Shown here piece by piece: positions 1 through 11,963 of a stretch of 64,000 nucleotides of DNA (the stretch's first letter is position 1; the number at the start of each line of letters is the position of its first letter). The notes under the pieces were generated by a model. It saw only the letters and a program-made list of their open reading frames with translations, ran no database searches and was not told the DNA's origin. Origin of the DNA: Morchella semilibera. Taxonomy: Eukaryota > Ascomycota > Pezizomycetes > Pezizales > Morchellaceae. Location: assembly GCA_009192285.1 (NCBI GenBank), contig WBVU01000004.1, positions 1,820,001 through 1,884,000 on the forward strand. The letters are read 5' to 3'. Position numbers and translations under genes: made by a program.

Positions 1-2408
1 TTATATAATCGCATGGAGTTATACCTGCAGGGTCTATGTCTCAGTGCAGGACTACCAGTGCATATATTTACAGATTCTGTTGATTGATCTTAAGCTTCGA
101 TTAACAGGTTCCAGGAATCCGGTAAATTTAAACTTCTGGTTCCAAATTTCTGCGGCTAATTTTTTGTGCATGGAGATGCCCCGTAAATTCGCAGTAGAGG
201 AAAGACATATGCATCTTGATAATGATCTTGAATTTTATTCCTAGATACATGTACGTACAAGTAGGTATAGATGCGTATTGTGGACTCATAGTACGTCTGG
301 ATCAGATGGCTCCATACAGAGAAAGGTAGGTGAAATAGCCACTTGCGTCATGATTTAGAGCTATTTCTTTGCTATAGTTTTCACTTTTTCAAGATCTCCG
401 ATTCAACAGGATAACGCCCAAAGTATGCATGACCTGGGATCTACCGTGAAAGCTGGTTGCTCACATTTTTAGGAGATGCACGTGGGATTAGAGATACGCC
501 CCAAATAAATACATAGACTATATAATCGTAGCTGCACATCTCTCTATATTCTTTCAAAAACCAGACCGTCTCTAGCCCTGCTTCACCCCGATCCCAAAAA
601 TTAGATCAGGCAATCATCGACGCCCATATATTACACTGCTACATGTAAGAAACACTTGTAAATTCTACATGCACCAAGAGAAAGAAGGGCGGTAGAAGGA
701 TGTAATTTTCGTCAATATCCAGCTATATATATATGTATAGGCAACTTTAGTTCCAGACACGAGACTCCCGTCTCGGTCAAAGAATCACGATGCTAGCTTT
801 GCAGTACGATCAACCCCACTCTTCTATACTTTGAGAACGAGAATGATTATAGTAGGACAACAAGGACCCTGCTTCTTACATGTATGTGTACTACTGTGGG
901 TCTTAACCTGGGCCTTCTAGCATAGTGATCTAACCTATATCAGAAGGGATATTACTTTCGTTACAACCAATTTCAGTACATGTATATATGCCAGTGGGCG
1001 CTAGATACTTATCTCCATGGATCCAGAGTGAATATAATATCACATGCTGTCGTTGAAAAGAACCGGGAAAACGGGGCCAGTAGGAACGGGACTATGGAGG
1101 GTTGCTCAGATGAAGACCATACCGCATACCCTCGTTACCTCCGGCCCCGTAGTTCTCAAGAATGACCCCACAAAGAAGTACATATACATGTAGTCTTCAA
1201 CCCCTAGCCCTTACCGTTGACAAGGTACATGGATGGTGCATTTCGGCTAAATTTGTCTGTTCTCACACCAGGTTTCTCTCCAACATGCATGTAGGTACAA
1301 GGTACTTGTACCTCATCTATTTCTTCAGAAGTGATATTGCTGCGCGTCCGAACCCCGCAAAAATAAAGGAAAACGCGATATTTACCCGGGATATTAGCTT
1401 AGATGATGGATGAGATGGAGAAAAGGTTCTTCATTTTCCGGTAAGTGAGGCGATCGAGGTTGATCTTGAGTCTACTAAACGGTGTAGGAGGAGTACATGT
1501 ATCTCAGCTAACAGATAATTGGTCCCAGCCAAGATATGAACCATTGAAAGAGCTTTTAATTTTGTTAAATATCTCTGGAGCCGTTGTGATTGGGTGGTTA
1601 AAACAATTCGTTATATATCAATATATCCCCACCACGAGTCTTATAGAGTCTAGATCTAGAGTGGAATAAAGTTCGCCGGTATCATCGAACCCTAAATGAG
1701 GCATCGCTCGACGAATACCGAACAGAAGCTTGTGGGAAGAACTTTATCCTAAATACATCTTAGAAGCTGCCCTGGTCCTTCTCGGTAAATCAAATATTAC
1801 AGCGGATCATCTCCTTATCCGACGTGTTTTCCCCAGATCTCTCCCCCCACCCCCCGCATTATTACCGGCATTCTCAACCCCTTTGGCTCTTTAACCACGA
1901 GCCTTTCTTAGAACGCGGTTAGGATTGAAACCAGGTCCACAATATTTGTTCCCCCTTTGCAACTACCATCCGGTCCCGGTTAGCTTCAACGACATGCAGA
2001 TAGTGAATGCAGGTGTTTACCTCTCTCTTAGAAAACCGAACCAGGAAGTCTAGCTCGCCCAAGACAACATTCGCTTGAACGATAGTCCGAGAGGTTCTCC
2101 GGATTGTGCTCTACAGACCGGTACCTACGCCGAGGGAAAGCCGAATGGCGGTTAAACTCAGCAGCAGGGAAATAACAACGCGTGAGGCCATGATAAATCA
2201 AGATCAACAGATATCATCGTCATCCAAGGACGGGTGGATATTAACAGTATGGCGGCTGATTTGTACATAGAGTGGAGTGGATATAGAGTTGCTAGGTATT
2301 GGTTTCCTAGGTCTACATCTATATAAGGCGACCAATCTCTCCTGGGGCGAATGAAAGTTCACCAACCAACAGCTCCCACTGCAAATTAAATTTTACAGCG
2401 CGGCCGAG
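1..2408. other. Intergenic region upstream of GH51 gene
   Basis: No convincing gene is seen. Open frames here are short, lack family motifs and are not joined by plausible introns. The stretch carries six copies of the palindrome TACATGTA (starts near 246, 640, 877, 977, 1185 and 1494). A GGCTAAA heptamer at about 1245 matches the XlnR/AraR core motif, but it is over 1 kb from the downstream start and may be chance. Confidence 0.6.
2320..2326 (+). promoter_or_regulatory. TATA box of the GH51 gene
   Basis: TATATAA followed by GG lies 83 bp upstream of the arabinofuranosidase ATG, a normal TATA-to-start spacing for a filamentous fungus. A CTGGGG hexamer just downstream (about 2342) fits the CreA consensus SYGGRG, which would suit carbon repression, but one hexamer is weak evidence. 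Confidence 0.55.
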
Positions 2409-4924
2409 ATGAAGGGTCTTCTAGGAATCGGAGCTCTCCTGAGCTTCTCGTTGACAACTGCTGCTGCCGTCACCAACACAACAAGTTATGCAGTTGACTT
2501 GAAGATTACCACAAAGTCTGGTTCCAGGAACAAGACAGCGCCGTACTTGCACGGGCTATTCTTTGAGGATATTAATGTGGGTTCATCTGACTGCCGTTTT
2601 GTTGTGAGTTGGCCGACTAACAAGTAATTCAGCACTCTGGAGATGGTGGGCTCTATGCCGAATTGATTCGAAACCGAGCCTTTCAAGGTATAATTTTTTA
2701 AGCCTACCCATATTGGATGCTAGAAATACTTACGACCGCAGGTTCCGATGTCACCTTCGGCAGCGTCCCCGGCCTACGCGGTGCCAGGATCGTGGAGTCA
2801 GAGAATCCTGTGTGTGCGTGGGCACCGACTCTCACTGCTTGGAAGCCAATTGGAGGCGCAATACTTTCTCTTGACGTTCTAAACCCATTGTCTGATGCGC
2901 TTACTACTGTCATGCGTGTTGATATCCCACGGGGTGCAACTGGCGAAGTCGGATTCTATAATGAGGGATGGTGGGGAATGGACGTAAGACCGTAAGTCCT
3001 AAAGCAATCTTTGATCCTGGAATTTCTTGGCTAATCCTCAAGATAGGCAAGCATATAATGCGTCGTTTTACATTAAACCTAATGGCGCGCTTTATGCAAA
3101 GAACGTAACTGGGGTTAAGGTCTCATTACGCTCTGATCTTACAGACGATATCTGGGTTGAGAACACTATAACTTTCGAAGGTGACCTCAGCACCCACAAC
3201 TACACAAAGCTCGAGACTGTTCTCAAGCCTGAAGTTTGGGCCCCTAACAGCAACAACACTTTTGCGATAACCTTTGACGCCGCTGAGGCAGCCGGTCAGG
3301 CGTTTTACTTTGACCTTGTTTCACTGTTCCCACCCACCTACAAGGACCGCCCCAATGGACTTCGAAAGGATCTTGCTGAGCATCTTCACAACCTTGCCCC
3401 CAAGTTTCTCCGATTCCCCGGAGGAAACAACTTGGAGGGTCTCAGCATTGAAACCAGGTGGCAATGGAAGAAGAACATTGGCCCCATCATCGACCGCCCC
3501 GGAAGACCCGCCGACTGGAGGTATTACAACACCGATGGCATGGGCTATCTCGAATTTCTCGAGTGGTGTGAGGATCTAGAAATCGAGCCATTGTTGACCG
3601 TATATGCTGGATATTCGCTGGATGTGGCGGATGTGCACCCGGCAAACACTGTCCCAGAAGATGAGCTAGACTTCTACATCCAGGAGGCGATAGACCAGAT
3701 TGAGTACGCCACCGGAAGTGTTGATACAACCTGGGGAGCACTGAGGGCCAAGCATGGGCACCCGGAGCCGTTCGTGATCAAGTAGGTTTTAAACTTTCTA
3801 CAGAGAGAGTAGTATGTTGGTTATGAACTAACTAAATCTCTATAGATTTGTCGAGATTGGGAACGAGGATTGGTTTAGTGATTCTTACTACTGGCGTTAC
3901 CCAAGGTTCTTGGAGGGTTTGAAGGCAGCCTATCCTAACATCACGTAAGTATATATATACCCTCAAATAACCATTCTTGCGAGTAATGAATACTGATTGG
4001 AGTATAGCTACATTGCATCTCAAGCAACTGAATCATCCCCGTCCGGCATCAACACCTCTAGTAAGTCCTACAAAACCTCTATATTTGGTACCCAATGCTA
4101 ACCTACTCCAGTTGCTCCTGGTGGAATGTGGGATCTCCACCACTACGAGACCCCCCAGTTCTTCAAGGATCGCTTCAACTTCTTCGACAACTGGCAAACT
4201 GTCGCCGGATATCCAGGTGTCCAGATCTGTTAGCCCCTCTCTCACCCCCAGAGTCCGCTAAACACACACTAACTAATCCCTTGTAGTCGTTGGTGAATAC
4301 TCCGTCCTGTCCCGCGATCGTGCCGGCGGTGTCGACTGGGCCAATGGCGAAGGCCGCTTTGTCTACCCTACCATGGTGGCCGCCATCGGCGAAGCCATTT
4401 TCGCGCTCGCCATGGAGCGTAATCCATCCGTAGCCACGCTCAGCTCCTACGCCCCACTCTTCCAGAACTTCAACTCATACCAATGGACGCCAGACTTCAT
4501 CGGCTTCTCGGCGGACCCGAACCAGACGGTGCTGTCGACGTCGTACTACCAGCAGCAGATGTTCTCGCACTTCAAGGGCGCAGAGACACTGCCGATCATC
4601 AACACCAAGGGCGATTTTAACCCGCTGTGGTGGCACGCGTCTACGCAGGATAACAGAGTGTTTATTAAGCTGGTCAATGCAGCTGCCTATGAGGTGCCGG
4701 TGAGTCTGAGCCTGGACTTTAAGGTGAGCAGAGTCAATGGCACGATCCTGAGGAACGATGACGAGTATGGCTTCAACTTTATTGGAAATGCGACGGCGAT
4801 CTCACCGGTGAAGTTTGTGCTGGATAATGGGAAGAATGGAACCGCGATTAAGGCCAACGGAAATTCCTCGACGGTTAAGTGGAACGTCCCGAGTTTGTCG
4901 GTGACGGTGTTGGAGTTGAACTAG
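2409..4924 (+). CDS. abfA: Alpha-L-arabinofuranosidase, GH51, secreted (8 exons)
   Basis: Predicted exons are 2409-2576, 2633-2687, 2742-2991, 3047-3781, 3846-3944, 4008-4060, 4112-4216 and 4287-4924; all phases agree and give 700 residues. The enzyme would remove terminal alpha-L-arabinose from arabinan, arabinoxylan and related hemicelluloses outside the cell. A signal peptide covers about residues 1-20. The GH51 landmarks are in order: LHGLFFEDIN then HSGDGGLYAELIRNRAFQG, FLRFPGGN, the acid/base Glu in EIGNED (about E410), HHYE, and the nucleophile Glu in VVGEYS (about E492), followed by a C-terminal beta domain. The length is at the upper end of fungal GH51 enzymes. Many N-x-S/T sites fit a secreted glycoprotein. 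A TATA box lies 83 bp upstream. The exon 3/4 junction was chosen because it alone keeps GMDVRPQAYNASFY in frame. The gene looks intact. The symbol follows Aspergillus usage by family only. Confidence 0.95.
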
Positions 4925-5566
4925 GGGGGAGGAGTTCTGTTATGGGGGAGGGGATCTTTGTATAGTTTTTTTCTTTTCTTCTTGGGAAGATGGTGTATAT
5001 GGCATTGTATGTAGTTAAGCATGAAGGAAAAAGTATGAGTGCGGTTCCATAAATTTATTTGTTGTGTTTGCGTTGTATTTGTTGCAGAGTGAAGTCCTAT
5101 TAGTAGTAGGGTGCCATACTAGCGAAAACCAAGCCATGAGTGATAACCCATGACCAAGAACACTTGCCTCACGCCTCACGAGTCACGGCACAAACGACTA
5201 CATGTAAGTTTTCGATCTTCATTTCATTAAACTAGCCCACGATCCACATACAGAGACCACAAAGTCCATCAACTCCCACCCAGATTCCTGTACATCTATT
5301 GACGTCATAGACGTCGTGCTAATGACCTCACCTCACCGTCCCGCTAACTGATGACCGTTCCTGTTCCCCAATGCAAAATGCAAAACGCAAATATAAAAAC
5401 CCAAATGCCATGCCCACCCCAAAATGCTAAAAAGATACAAACGCCAGAGAGAGGACAAAAGAGAAACGAGAGAGAAAAAAAACCATAAACCCAAAAACCG
5501 AAAAGCCAACAACATATTTTTTACACATATAGAAATCGTACCGTATCGTACACCACCACCACTACA
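4925..5566. other. Intergenic spacer between GH51 and Hmp1-like genes
   Basis: It holds the GH51 3' region (T-rich, near 4965-4980) and the promoter of the next gene, which is A-rich with a CACCACCACCACTACA stretch just before the start. No gene is seen. The open frame on the minus strand at 5333-5620 is hydrophobic low-complexity translation of the A-rich strand and is not supported. Confidence 0.6.
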
Positions 5567-6014
5567 ATGAGCGGCAGCAACCAAAATAGAGGCGAGAACC
5601 CTTCTCAGCTCAGTGGACATCTCCAGTATGTCAAAGGCGCCGCCTCGGTAAGCCTCTTTCCCCCCTTTCCCCTTTCCCCCCCCCCTTTCCCCTTTCCCCC
5701 CCTTTCCCCGATTCCGAAAGCCCTACGGACTAATAAGCTACAACCACAAACAGGAGATGGTTGGCGACACGCTCGGCTCAGCATCCTGGAAGGACTCTGG
5801 CCGCCAGGACAAGGAGGCGGCGATCGGGCAGATGCGCGCGGCGAAGCAGCAGGGCGACGAGGAGATGGACTATGGCGCGCGCAAGGCGTCGGCGCTGAGT
5901 GCGGAGGGGAGGATGCAGAGTGCTGCAGGGGGGCTGACGGGGTGTGGTGGGTTGAAGGAGAGGGGGGAGGAGAAGGAGAAAGTTGCGGAGCAGAAGACGA
6001 CGGAGGGGTGGTAG
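5567..6014 (+). CDS. hmp1: CsbD-like / mismatch and cruciform DNA-binding protein (Hmp1-like)
   Basis: Two exons, 5567-5647 and 5754-6014, give 113 residues. The intron (106 bp) starts GTAAGC, is extremely C/T-rich, and ends with a CTAATAAGC branch-like site and CAG. The protein is small, hydrophilic and Lys/Glu/Gly/Gln-rich. It shows the fungal CsbD-like pattern: SGHLQYVKGAAS-E-MVGDTLGSASWKDSGRQDKE followed by AEGRMQSAAGGLTG. Fungal members are annotated after Ustilago Hmp1, a protein reported to recognise mismatched and cruciform DNA; CsbD itself is a bacterial general-stress protein, so the real role may be a stress-induced chaperone-like one. The start is the first ATG, directly after a CACC-rich leader. 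The gene converges on the membrane-protein gene at 6281-6882, with 266 bp between the stops. Confidence 0.82.
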
Positions 6015-6280
6015 TGCTAACTAGCTGGTGCTGGTTGTGCGTGTTAGCTAAGTGTATGGCATTGTATCATTATGGGTTTCATGTTGTATCGTACCTTGAG
6101 AAGCTGTTACTGTAGCACTTTTGTTTCTCCTTCTTCTTTTTTTTTTTTTAGTTGTTAAGTTGTTAAGTTGTTGTGTGGTTATGGTAGTGTGGTTGTTGCA
6201 ATTCCCAGAATGCATTCAGTGCCATTTTCATAATCGTTGTCATTATCATTATCGTAAACGCTCTCTCTCATCTGGCAAGA

Positions 6281-6882
6281 TCAATTGCTCGGATACAACT
6301 CATGAAAGTCCCTCGACCTCGGCCTCTCTGGTAGATGTCCCTCCACCGACGACAAATCCGATGAGCTCCTCGTTGACGACGCCTCCGACTGCGACCGCGA
6401 CGACTCCGACCCTCCAAGCGAGACCGTTTCCTGTCTCCATCTTGAAACTGCACCTCCCCCAAAACAACCCCTGTCAGCTCCATGTAAAACACTTCTTATA
6501 CGTCTCACACAACATGTGTACATTCTTTTTTTTTTTTTTTTTTGGGGGGGGGGTCTCGCTTACCTTGAACAATTGGCGATTCATCCTCACTCTCATAAGT
6601 CCTCTCGGGTGGTGGAGTTCCTGGTCGCTGGCGCTGGGCCTCGAGGTCAACGCCGACATTGCTGCTGCCTTTCTCGTTGATTTCGCCGCTGCTATTCGGT
6701 TTGTAATTGTCGGCGTCTTTGCTACGCCAGGAGCGGGCCCAGTAGTAGATCATGAAGCCGCAACCGATAAAGAAACCGGTGATGAGGAGGGAGGCGATGA
6801 CGACGGTTGCGACGAAGGATTTGTTCTGCGAGGGATGGCCGACGGTCCATTCGGAGGCATCTATTATTGAGGGGGAGGACAT
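6281..6882 (-). CDS. Single-pass membrane protein, function unknown
   Basis: Two exons on the minus strand, 6882-6564 and 6447-6281, give 161 residues. The 116-bp intron carries a run of C then A on the coding strand just after GTAAGC. A long hydrophobic segment at about residues 22-48 (SFVATVVIASLLITGFFIGC and onward) is followed by WARSWRSK, so the short N-terminus is probably outside and the Ser/Glu-rich tail in the cytosol. The tail is disordered: PGTPPPERTYESEDES, then SESSRSQSEASSTRSSSDLSS. The acceptor before TTTCAAG was chosen because it keeps this Ser-rich tail open; another acceptor about 25 nt earlier would give a basic Arg-rich tail. I do not recognise the family. A short TA repeat and AAT-rich DNA lie directly upstream. 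Confidence 0.72.
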
Positions 6883-8863
6883 GTTGTACTTTATATATTT
6901 ATAAATATATATATATATATATAAGAGGTAGTAAGGAAATATAAAAAAAAAATGGAATAATAATAATGATGATAATAATGATAATGATAATAATAATGAT
7001 AATATAATAATAATCACAATAATAAGATATTAATGATAGTGGTATATAGAAGGAAAAAAAGGGGAATAGTAACCAGTACTATGAAGAAGGTAGTATCGAC
7101 CCTGTGATTAGTGTGGTTTGCCTGATTGCTTTCTTGAATGAATTGATGATGTGTGGAGCGAGAGAGAGAGAGCAGGGCCCATTATAAAGAATTGCAAATT
7201 TCATCGTTGGCGCCCTGACAATTCAATTGGCATTCAAGATAGCCCCCCCCCCCCCTCAACTCCCCAACAGTACTGTAGTGTGTATGTAGGTACATGTAGG
7301 TACATGTGGAGTTAGAGTAGCTTAGACATACAATGCGTCTGTCCCCTTCTCCTGACGTCTCCATTTGTCGCTAAAGACATGTATAGAAAGAAAAGAAAAA
7401 AAACAAAGTGATGATCATGAATGATTTCTCTCTTGTTCCCGCGTCCGCGTTTCAGGAGTGAGGCTAGCACAGCTCAACGGGTTTCGTCTTTCTTTCCCTT
7501 TCTGTATGTCGCCTTCTGTCTTGAGGTGAGAGCTCCCCTGCGCTAGTTGATCTTCTACTCCAGATTGGGACATTGCTATTCATAGTAGCAACCAATCAGA
7601 GTCCGAGAACAGGAGAAAGTCTACTAATGAGGCTCTCTTATGAGGTAGGACTTGGTAGTCTTGGAATCCCCATGGTACCAATTTTATCAAAACTGAGTAC
7701 CAGTACCCGCCGTCAGTCTTCCCTTCCCGTGCTTTTCTAGTGGCGCTTAGAAATCCTGGCAGAAAATCGTACGTCCTACCCGTCAAAATTAACGTATGTA
7801 TTAACGTATGTACTTAGGCACATGGTACACAACATAAAAAAAGTAATAAAACCTCCTCCTGGAATCCGGAATGGGCGAGCGCGCGTTGACGTCCTCATTA
7901 TCCTCCTCAACTCAGCCCTAGTAAGGAGGTTGCTGGATATAGATGTTGCAAGCGCCCGTCGTATACGATTTCTACTTTAAACGTTAATTACTATTCTATA
8001 GATCTACATATCCAGGTCGAGCTGATTCTCATCAAGAGATCTATCTATCTGATTTTGCGTAGTGTTATAAGATACGCGCCGCTGAGTCGCGTGCCAGGTC
8101 AGTGGTATATGTATCTAAACAACAGAATATGTAATTAATGCATACATACTACTACACCTTTGGGTACGTGAAGCAAAAAGACCTACAGCTTCAGCCCAAC
8201 ACCCTTTCCCCTGTAGAAGGGAAGGGGGGCCCGGGGAAAGAGAATATAAAAAACATTACATGATGTCCATAGGAGAATGGATACCACGTTGTTGTAAAAG
8301 CCCCACGCGGGGCCGAACGAGCTAGTGGGGCTTGTAGCGGCAAGTTCCGTCCCACGTAGATAAATGTACATGTAGAGTACATGTAGTTCTACAGTCGTCG
8401 TCAACTATCATTGACATGATGCAAATAATGAAAACACACATCCCTTTATCTCATAATACGCAACACGATAGAATCTTCGAGTCACAACATTCTCCTAGGT
8501 AGCAAGCTTACCTATCCAAAACCTTCATAAAGAAGTAACAAGATCCTCCTTCGCCATCGTTCCTCATTCTCCTAGAAGGGTCGTTCATGTATCCCCGGGA
8601 GGGAAAATCTGGGTGGGAGGGTGCCCTTATAAGTCCTAGCTTCGGTGTCTTGTCTACATGTAGTCATAATGATTCTTCTACATCTGAATATAAATATTAG
8701 AGAGAACAAAAACAAAGGTTTTACTATTGGCCGCATGCTCCCTACATTGTTCTTCTAATGTCCTGTATTTGATCCTTCCCTAGATAGTAATTTTTACATA
8801 CCTGCCCACAACTTATATCTCTAATACTCTATCCGCCAGCCCCAGTAAAAAGATATCTAGGCC
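6883..8863. other. Intergenic region with A/T-rich simple repeats
   Basis: An AT dinucleotide run (about 6905-6922) and an ATA/ATG-type imperfect repeat (about 6955-7015) lie just upstream of the membrane-protein gene. TACATGTA occurs at about 7291, 8367, 8378 and 8655. A tRNA-Lys-like hairpin lies at 8299-8332 and is listed separately. No gene is supported; open frames are short and featureless. Confidence 0.6.
8299..8332 (-). repeat. tRNA-Lys-derived hairpin fragment
   Basis: Read on the minus strand, the segment begins GCCCCACTAGCTC and ends CCCCGCGTGGGGCT. These match the 5' end (GCCTCGCTAGCTC) and 3' end (CCCCGCGTGGGGCT) of the tRNA-Lys genes at 42.6 and 59.6 kb, with the anticodon region missing. 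The first seven bases pair perfectly with the acceptor 3' strand, whereas the intact tRNAs have G-T pairs there. It is too short to be a tRNA. It may be a deleted pseudogene or a relic of a tRNA-derived repeat. Confidence 0.5.
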
Positions 8864-9457
8864 ATGCCCCGACACCATAACCGTCACCGCTCCCGAACGT
8901 ACGCCGTCTACGGCAACTTACCGCTGCTCAAGCGTCTCCACAAGCCCAAGCCCACCACCTCATCGGCACCCATCTTTCTACGCAAGCCCTACATAGACCG
9001 CACCAATGAGACCAGGGAACTCATCAATCTAGTCCAGCAGAGCATTCGCATCCTACCCGCCTCAAAAGGGAACAAGAAGCCGCGTTCAAAGATCTCGGTG
9101 GTACTGCCTAAGATCGAGGAAGGCGACGAGGAGGTAGAGATCATATTTGATTTGTCGGATCTAGATCTTACGTTTGGTACGGGAAAGAGGCAACAAAAAG
9201 TACCATTTGATAGGGCGGTGGGCGGCATAGAACCAGACTATGTAGATGTAGGGAGAGCAAGGGAGACAACATTAGAGATGGAGTGTTCGCGGGAGGGAAT
9301 GGATTGGGAGCAGACTTACCCAAGGATGGGAATAATGATTCCGAGATTTGGTGAACAGATTCGTGCGCATTATTGGGACGAATGTGCGATGCAGGGTGAG
9401 GAAAGGGATGAGAGTGGGGTGTTGGTTGATGGGATGGATTGGGAGGATGAAGGTTGA
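8864..9457 (+). CDS. Hypothetical protein, 197 residues
   Basis: A single-exon frame opens with a very basic N-terminus (MPRHHNRHRSRTYAVYG) and turns acidic toward the end (GMDWEQTYPRMG, VDGMDWEDEG). A central stretch, ISVVLPKIEEGDEEVEIIFD, could form beta strands. No signal peptide, membrane segment or known domain is seen. Codon use looks gene-like, no longer competing frame overlaps it, and its 3' end converges on the gene ending near 10045. The start is the first ATG of the frame, followed directly by basic residues. I do not recognise it; it is probably a lineage-restricted protein. Confidence 0.6.
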   Translation: MPRHHNRHRSRTYAVYGNLPLLKRLHKPKPTTSSAPIFLRKPYIDRTNETRELINLVQQSIRILPASKGNKKPRSKISVVLPKIEEGDEEVEIIFDLSDLDLTFGTGKRQQKVPFDRAVGGIEPDYVDVGRARETTLEMECSREGMDWEQTYPRMGIMIPRFGEQIRAHYWDECAMQGEERDESGVLVDGMDWEDEG

Positions 9458-9811
9458 GAGGAAATGTAGGTCAACATGGGTGTTGAGAACACCTGCCCCC
9501 CGCCCTTTCTTTTGCGGTTTATTTGTTTTTACTAGCTTAATCATTGTTTACGTCACACGATTTATCTTTTAATTGTTTATACTCTTGACAGAATATCACC
9601 ATGATTTGCAATTGTGGCTGGGTAGATGGATGGCGGATGTAATGTCAAGGCGTTTCATAATTCAAACAATTGATGTCACGATGATCACAATAGGTTGTAA
9701 AGCCCAGCCATGTGATTCGATTCAAAAGCCTTCCATAATGGCTAGCCACTACTTCAAACTATAGACACTATACAGAATCGAAGAACGGGAAGGCAGAAAA
9801 GAAAGAAAAAG

Positions 9812-9842
<31 letters not shown>

Positions 9843-10044
9843 AAGAGAAAGAGAAAGAGAAAGAGGGGGAGAAAGGAGAAAGAGAAAGAAAATAAACGGC
9901 ATTTAAAAAAACTCGTGAATAGCCACGAATGGCAAAACTCACTAACGCAATTTTCCACCTCTTTTATGCCTTTTTTGATGACCATTCTCGCTCTCCCATC
10001 CGCTTCTTCAATCAATCGATTCCAGAGTTTCCAGGGAGGAGGGC
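9458..10044. repeat. Convergent 3' spacer with GAAAGT/GAAAGA repeat
   Basis: Between the stops of two converging genes. An imperfect hexanucleotide array of GAAAGT, then GAAAGA units runs from about 9798 to 9890. Translated on the minus strand it gives a long Phe/Ser/Leu run that looks like protein but is a repeat artefact. Nothing else is seen. Confidence 0.65.
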
Positions 10045-11963
10045 TCAAAGGAGGTTGCGGTCGAACCTGGGAGGCGTGATAAATGTTAATAATCTTGCAA
10101 CTGATGAGAATATATTTCTTGGAGGACATACTTGTGATGGATAAAGGTCTCCCTGCGCTGTTTCTTCTTGTAGTAAGCTGCCTTTTTCTCCTCTTCCTCT
10201 TCCTCCTCCTCCTTGATCCTTTGGAGGCGGGACTCGTCATTATCATTTTCGCGCCTAATCTTTGCATAGTGAGCAGCAAGTTCCTCCTCTCCAGAGTCCT
10301 CAAAATCTTCAATAATTTTGTAGGGGCCCTTTCTATCGACCTCTTCACCGGACTCTTCGTAGGCCTCCTTGAGAAACTCTGAGTGGACCACCTTATGGGT
10401 AGAGGTGGTCCCTTGTCTGATTCCAGCCGCGCCGTCATCAGCTTTCCCGTTGGCCTCTCCTTCATCAGTGTCACTATCCCCACCATCACTCCCTCCGGTG
10501 TACACATAGGGCACATAATCCTCATCAGCAGGGAGTTTCTCGGTTCTAAATGCAAGTTCGAGAACCTCATCGATAAGTGCCTCCTTTTCAAAGACAAGCT
10601 CAATCATGACCTCAAGCTCCTCGGTGGTAACTGCAACGGCGTCTTTATTCCTTTTATAGGCCGCAACTTCAATGGTCATAAACTTTGGAGGCTGAATCCC
10701 CTGCTTCATCTCCTCGATGATTTCATCCTCAGTCGGAAAGCGGAACTCACGTGGGACATCAATGGGCTTCGTTTGCGAGATTTCGGCCTCCTGGGCGGCT
10801 GCTTTGGCGACGTTGAGGCGGCCGGTGAGAAATTCGGTTGTCCGGAGGTTGAACAGTTTAGCGGGGCGGACGCGCTGCCATCTTTCGCGGGAGTTTTGCA
10901 TTCCCCTAATTCCGAAAAGTTTTTTGCTGCGGAGGTTTTCAAAATATTTATGGGTGAGGGGGGCTCTGTACGGGAGGTCGGGATTTTTGAGGTGTACTAG
11001 ATTGTCGTAATATCCAAGAAGGTCTGCAGGGCAGTCCTCACGAGAAAGCTTTATCAGTTGGAACGGTTCGAAGTAATTGGGGGACATGAGAGATCCATCG
11101 TCGTGGTAAGCAAGTGAGGGGCGATGACGACTAATCGTTACGGGTTGGCTTTCAACTGGCGAGATTCTGGAAAATGGGAATGGGGACGGGGACACAGATG
11201 GGCTGATTTGGAACCGCCGCACAACAATTCCGAAATCTACCTTTTTCTCTTGCGCGGTGGTGGAAGTCACATCTAGACTTTCTTCCTCCTCTTCCTCCTC
11301 TTCCTCCTCTTCTTTGAGAGTAGGTAGAAGGCCTTCCTCCTCAGAAACGGGAGCCGGGCGCATGAATGCAGAGGCCCTTCTTGCATCTTTAGTAAAGCGG
11401 GTTCGCAAGGCTCCAAGCCCACCTCCTCCCTCCCTTTCTGCCTTAGCCACTGGAGGGACTTTACGGAGAACTGCAGGGGCCCTCTTCTCTTCCTTAGAAA
11501 CATGATCTTCGGGGAGCATATGGAATCTTCTCTCATCTTGAAAAAGAGCACGAGGATCCATCGCATTAGTAGCCTTTCTCCAAAAGCCTATTTTCTTTTT
11601 AGACTTGGGCTCCGGGGAAATCACATCATTCTCTAGATCAACTGTATGGAACGATGCCGCCGTATTCTCTTCTTGGATGGAAGGAAGGGTATTGGTGCTT
11701 CCACCCAACAGCGAAAACCCCTCTATCTCCGGCCCCATCCCCTCAATTGGGATGGGATTGCTGATGGTGATCCTTGGCTTAACTGGAGACGGCTTGTCGA
11801 ACTCTTTTGTGATTTCTTTGAGGGCGACGGAAACACAGTTGCGGAAACGTTTAGGCCAACCATCCTTCGGTGGGTCTTTGTCTGTTTTGACGATAACGGG
11901 CTCTTTTCCATCGTTGATCCATTCACCCAGCTTCCTTCTGGAAACAGCGGAGCGAGCGGCCAT
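10045..11963 (-). CDS. Hypothetical acidic protein, about 617 residues
   Basis: One long minus-strand frame, probably ending with a 65-bp intron (10131-10067, GTATGT to CAG) and a 22-nt last exon, giving 617 residues; read without the intron it would stop at 10086. The ATG at 11963 (MAARSAVSRRKLGEWINDG) was preferred to one 13 codons upstream for its better context. The first 110 residues are basic and may fold (GWPKRFRNCVSVALKEITKEFD). Then come low-complexity regions, including an 11-13 Glu run near residue 230. A second ordered part at about 310-480 includes YFEPFQLIKLSREDCPADLL and PREFRFPTEDEIIEEMKQG. The tail is acidic and then Lys-rich. There are no membrane segments or catalytic motifs. 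I do not recognise it. The strand opposite carries shadow frames only. Confidence 0.75.

Noticed and set aside
9749-10603. 284-codon minus frame overlapping the 10-12 kb gene
   Set aside because: Its N-terminal half is out of frame with the real gene and its C-terminal half is a GAAAGT repeat translated as Phe-rich protein.
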